From contig NC_081413.1 of the NCBI RefSeq assembly GCF_030272615.1, forward strand, positions 447,374,538-447,438,537: 64,000 nt of DNA. The letters are read 5' to 3'. This document shows, piece after piece, positions 62,690-64,000 of the stretch; the first letter of the stretch is position 1, and the number at the start of each line of letters is the position of its first letter. The notes under the pieces were generated by a model. The model did not search any database, was not told the DNA's origin, and was given only the letters and a program-made list of their open reading frames with translations. The stretch is from Cryptomeria japonica (lineage: Eukaryota; Streptophyta; Pinopsida; Cupressales; Cupressaceae). Made by a program: the position numbers and the translations under genes.

Positions 62690-64000
62690 TGTTGGACACA
62701 ATGGATCACTAAGAGGGGTGAATCAGTTATTTAAATACTTTTTCTTCAACACGTAGATACTGGTAATATATAAAACAAACTGAGAGCTAAATGGTAGCTC
62801 AAACACTACAAACAAGGTGAGTGAAAGGACTTGCAAAAACATTAACACAACAAATGCACAAGAATGTATCACACAACACCAGATATATATGAGGAGAATA
62901 GTTGTTGGAGATCTTTTGCTCCAATCCAGCCTCACAATGTTAAAGATTTGATTACAATTTTAGGGCACTAGCCTAAGGAGCACCAACCCCTGATAAATTT
63001 ATAGGATACAACCTAAAGGAGCTACAACCCCTGCACTAAGCTCCAACTTAGTGAAAACAATATGAAACTCAACTATACAATTGAAATCACTATTGCAAAT
63101 GAAGTTTTTCAACCTTGCAATATTCTTCTCTGCCGGTTTCAACCTTACCAGTTTGTATTCTCTCCACCCACTCTGTAACTTTGCTTTGCTGATAACTTTT
63201 CTAAGTCCACTCTCATATTGTCTTCACTTTTTATTAGGTACAACTTTTTTTGGTTTGTCACCTCTGTGTTCTATGCTCACTTCATGGGTTTGTTCCTTAC
63301 ACTAGTTTATCCTGCTTCTCCTTACCGATCTAGTCTTCACTCATAAACACTTCAAGTGTTTATCTCTTCGGCTCTAATTTCACACTTTCCTTCACTTTGC
63401 AATAGCATCAATCATAGTCTTAAGTCATCATATTTAAACTTGAGCTTTCCCACCAAGAATCAATTCAAACTGATGGTGGTTAGGGTTTTCCTTCACCTAA
63501 CCAAAACTGCATCAGATCCGATCAAATCTGCCGTAGATCGATCACCTATATTGGAGGAATGCATCTATATGCATTTTGCCATTATCCAATGCATATTAAT
63601 CCTGATCATGATTTTTGGCCTTGAAATCTGTTGACTCACTTATTACCCAGTTGTTTCCTTCTTGAGGTCCTCTTGCAGTTTGATTTCTTTGCTTTGTTCT
63701 AGGTGCCAACAACTCCTTGATCTTTCTCTGTCACTCTTTCTTCCTTGAGCCACATCAATTTGTTATCATCTTATGATTTGTGGTTGTTTTATTAATGTCG
63801 ACTAGCTGTTTCAACAACCATGTTGATGGAAGCTTCATGAGCCTCTGCATGCATGCCACCTTGGCTCCACATGGCATCTCATTAGTCATACACTCATCTC
63901 ACTGACACAAGGTCGGTCTAAACTTGAACATTCAATAAACTCATACCGATATAAGCCTTTACTGGTGAGGCCTTCTCCTCCTACTAACTGGTAGTGCACA
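62690..64000 (-). repeat. LTR-like sequence of a further element, cut by window end
   Basis: It begins TGTTGGACACAATGG, then CACTAAGAGGGGTGAATCAG, a layout like the inverted end of the copia1 LTR (minus strand: TGTTAGGTTCC...GGGGGGAGGGTTGAATCA). The remaining 1.3 kb is non-coding and T/C-rich, and differs from the copia2 LTR. Likely the LTR of another minus-strand element; the second end lies outside the window. Confidence 0.45.

Overview
The window is plant nuclear DNA made almost wholly of transposable elements. I found no host gene, tRNA, rRNA or CRISPR array. Evidence for a plant: Ty1/copia and Ty3/gypsy elements of plant types (chromovirus with chromodomain, Tat-lineage), primer-binding sites matching plant initiator-tRNA-Met (TGGTATCAGAGC) and a tRNA-Arg-like site (TGGCGACTCTACTGGGGA), and a plant CACTA transposon end. 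The very large LTRs, deep nesting and AT-rich decayed sequence suggest a large-genome seed plant. A gymnosperm is my guess, held with low confidence.

Left edge (1-4490): an unrecognised, purine-rich coding relic; a short tandem repeat; a 1.7 kb TRIM-like element with 290-bp terminal repeats (1770-3460); and one end of a CACTA DNA transposon (from 4137).

Nested core (4495-57957): an old copia element (copia1) is the host. Its gag-protease-preintegrase part lies at 4495-5636, its integrase at 12571-13154, its RT-RNase H at 54638-56505 and its 3' LTR at 56855-57957. A chromovirus (gypsy1, minus strand) entered the copia1 integrase with target duplication ATCAA. This locus was later duplicated, leaving a 5'-truncated gypsy1 (5642-10232), a second copy of part of copia1 (10233-10961) and a solo LTR (10967-12565).

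A second, very large Tat-lineage gypsy element (here called X, 13155-54632, minus strand) split copia1 at the end of its integrase. X has LTRs of about 6.2 kb, and each LTR carries a decayed reading frame of about 950 codons in the sense direction, so X has a protein-coding gene inside its LTR. X also carries an extra RNase H domain between protease and reverse transcriptase, a coiled-coil ORF upstream of gag, and a degenerate array of about 129-bp units in each LTR. Later insertions hit X: in its left LTR, W (14950-21741, a non-coding LARD) and Y (23905-35274, a gypsy with 4 kb LTRs that has lost RT and RNase H); in its right LTR, Z (46123-49847, a 3.7 kb solo LTR).

Right edge (57958-64000): copia1 sits in the integrase C-terminus of another Tat-type gypsy (57958-58384). 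Next comes an inverted copia of the same clade (copia2, 58385-62680, minus), then the LTR end of a further element running off the window.

Insertion order read from the nesting: Tat gypsy, then copia1, then gypsy1 and X, then W, Y and Z. Every coding region is broken by stops or frameshifts, many of the type CAG to TAG or TGG to TAG, which fits decay of methylated DNA. The best candidate for something undescribed is X, because of its LTR-embedded gene.
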